From Locusta migratoria (Eukaryota; Arthropoda; Insecta; Orthoptera; Acrididae): DNA of 64,000 nt. The stretch lies in the NCBI GenBank assembly GCA_026315105.1, contig CM048744.1:658505676-658569675 (forward strand), given 5' to 3'. The notes beneath the pieces were generated by a model. That model did not search any database. It saw nothing but the letters and a program-made list of their open reading frames with translations, and was not told the DNA's origin. A program made the translations under genes and the position numbers. This document shows positions 63,331 to 64,000 of this stretch, one piece after another (position 1 is the stretch's first letter; each line of letters starts with the position of its first letter).

Positions 63331-64000
63331 CGTACTTCCTTCCTTGTGTTCTCAGTAGAAGTGATCGGTCGTTTTACCCTCTCTGTCACATTGGTATTAC
63401 TCGGACAGTCAGCCGCGACCGTAAACAAAAGAGAAAAACTAACATACAGACGTTATTCTTTTATGTAAGAAGACAAATAATTTCACAGAATGTAAGACCT
63501 CCTTCACCGAAGCAAACGACTCTGGCGGAGGCGGTTTTACCACATGTAAAGTGGTACGTGAATATATTCCTCTATTTGTTTACGCTTGCGGCCGACTTCC
63601 ACGCTAGTGTGTCCCAGTAATACTGCTATCGCGTGGTTGTTCACATCTTTGTGCGCTTTGAGCGACATGTGTTAATCTAAGGAACGGTGTTCTTGATGCA
63701 AAATACACCTCCAACACTAATATTGGTCTGACGAATTCACGCATACTGAAAGGCTGCACCCCACAACAGAAGTAATAGAGTGACTACAGACTACGTGGAA
63801 CGCGAGTATATGCTGCTTTAAAGTACTGCCGAATTGAGGATGTGTCGAAAAGGAGTTGTTTTAGTTTTGACGTGTCGTAACAAATGACAGGGAACTGTAT
63901 ATCTATATATCTACAGTTCGAGATTTATCGTATTAGAATATTAAAGGAATGAGTGTTATAAATTGCATTATGGAAGTTGAGAGAGTCGTCCGTTCTGGAG
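63331..64000. other. Unassigned stretch to window end
   Basis: Nothing recognised. Confidence 0.5.

Noticed and set aside
1..64000. Bacterial-style systems, CRISPR arrays, endogenous viral genes and LTR retrotransposons
   Set aside because: I looked for operon-like gene runs, regularly spaced direct repeats with unique spacers, viral polymerase or capsid motifs and paired LTRs with tRNA primer sites. None was found, although decayed LTR sequence could escape reading by eye.

Overview
This is a eukaryotic, intergenic or intronic window with no complete host gene that I can support. It looks like nuclear DNA of a large-genomed insect. An orthopteran (grasshopper or locust) is my best inference, because the window is packed with tRNA-derived SINEs, RTE and CR1/Jockey-like LINEs, Penelope-like, Tc1/mariner, P-like, hAT-like and Helitron-like elements and microsatellites in AT-rich sequence. 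There are no operons, ribosome binding sites or CRISPR arrays. SINE-A to SINE-D and 'repeat R' are labels of mine, not database names.

Layout. 0-3.7 kb: two broken Penelope-like elements (one pair in inverted orientation), a Tc1-like relic, a SINE-B and LINE scraps. 3.7-8.2 kb: SINE-A, a LINE reverse-transcriptase C-terminus, a 312-bp MITE, a SINE-C and a SINE-A split by a LINE. 8.6-10.2 kb: a whole but broken Tc1/mariner-group transposon with ~150-bp inverted repeats. 10.2-16 kb: LINE, SINE-B, microsatellites, a mariner scrap and a whole but broken Tc1-like element. 16-21.4 kb: SINEs, a GC-rich island, a 49-nt-arm hairpin beside a SINE-B, a ~58-bp degenerate array and a P-element-like pseudogene. 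23-24.5 kb: a LINE split by a SINE-A. 27.2-28.5 kb: a foldback cluster of SINE-C parts around a broken DHHC palmitoyltransferase exon, the only recognisable host-type coding sequence. 31.6-33 and 43-44.1 kb: two copies of repeat R. 34.2-36.1 kb: hAT-like remains with subterminal hexamer repeats and an RTE insertion. 37-42 kb: a possible secreted-protein first exon, SINEs, a 49-bp tandem repeat carrying TATCGATA boxes and a mariner deletion derivative. 44.4-45.3, 55.0-56.3 and 59.1-60.1 kb: three Helitron-like elements of one family. 47.6-48.8 kb: a SINE-A split by a LINE. 50.7-54.0 kb: a full-length RTE retrotransposon with an intact 988-1019-codon endonuclease/reverse-transcriptase frame and a perfect 10-bp target duplication. 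57-64 kb: more SINEs and a Tc1-like relic.

How the parts relate. The RTE is the only element here still able to encode its own protein. SINEs of this kind depend on a LINE's enzymes, and many SINE-A copies have clean 8-13 bp target duplications, so retroposition has shaped most of the window. The many nested insertions give a relative order of events. Gaps that I could not assign are marked as such.
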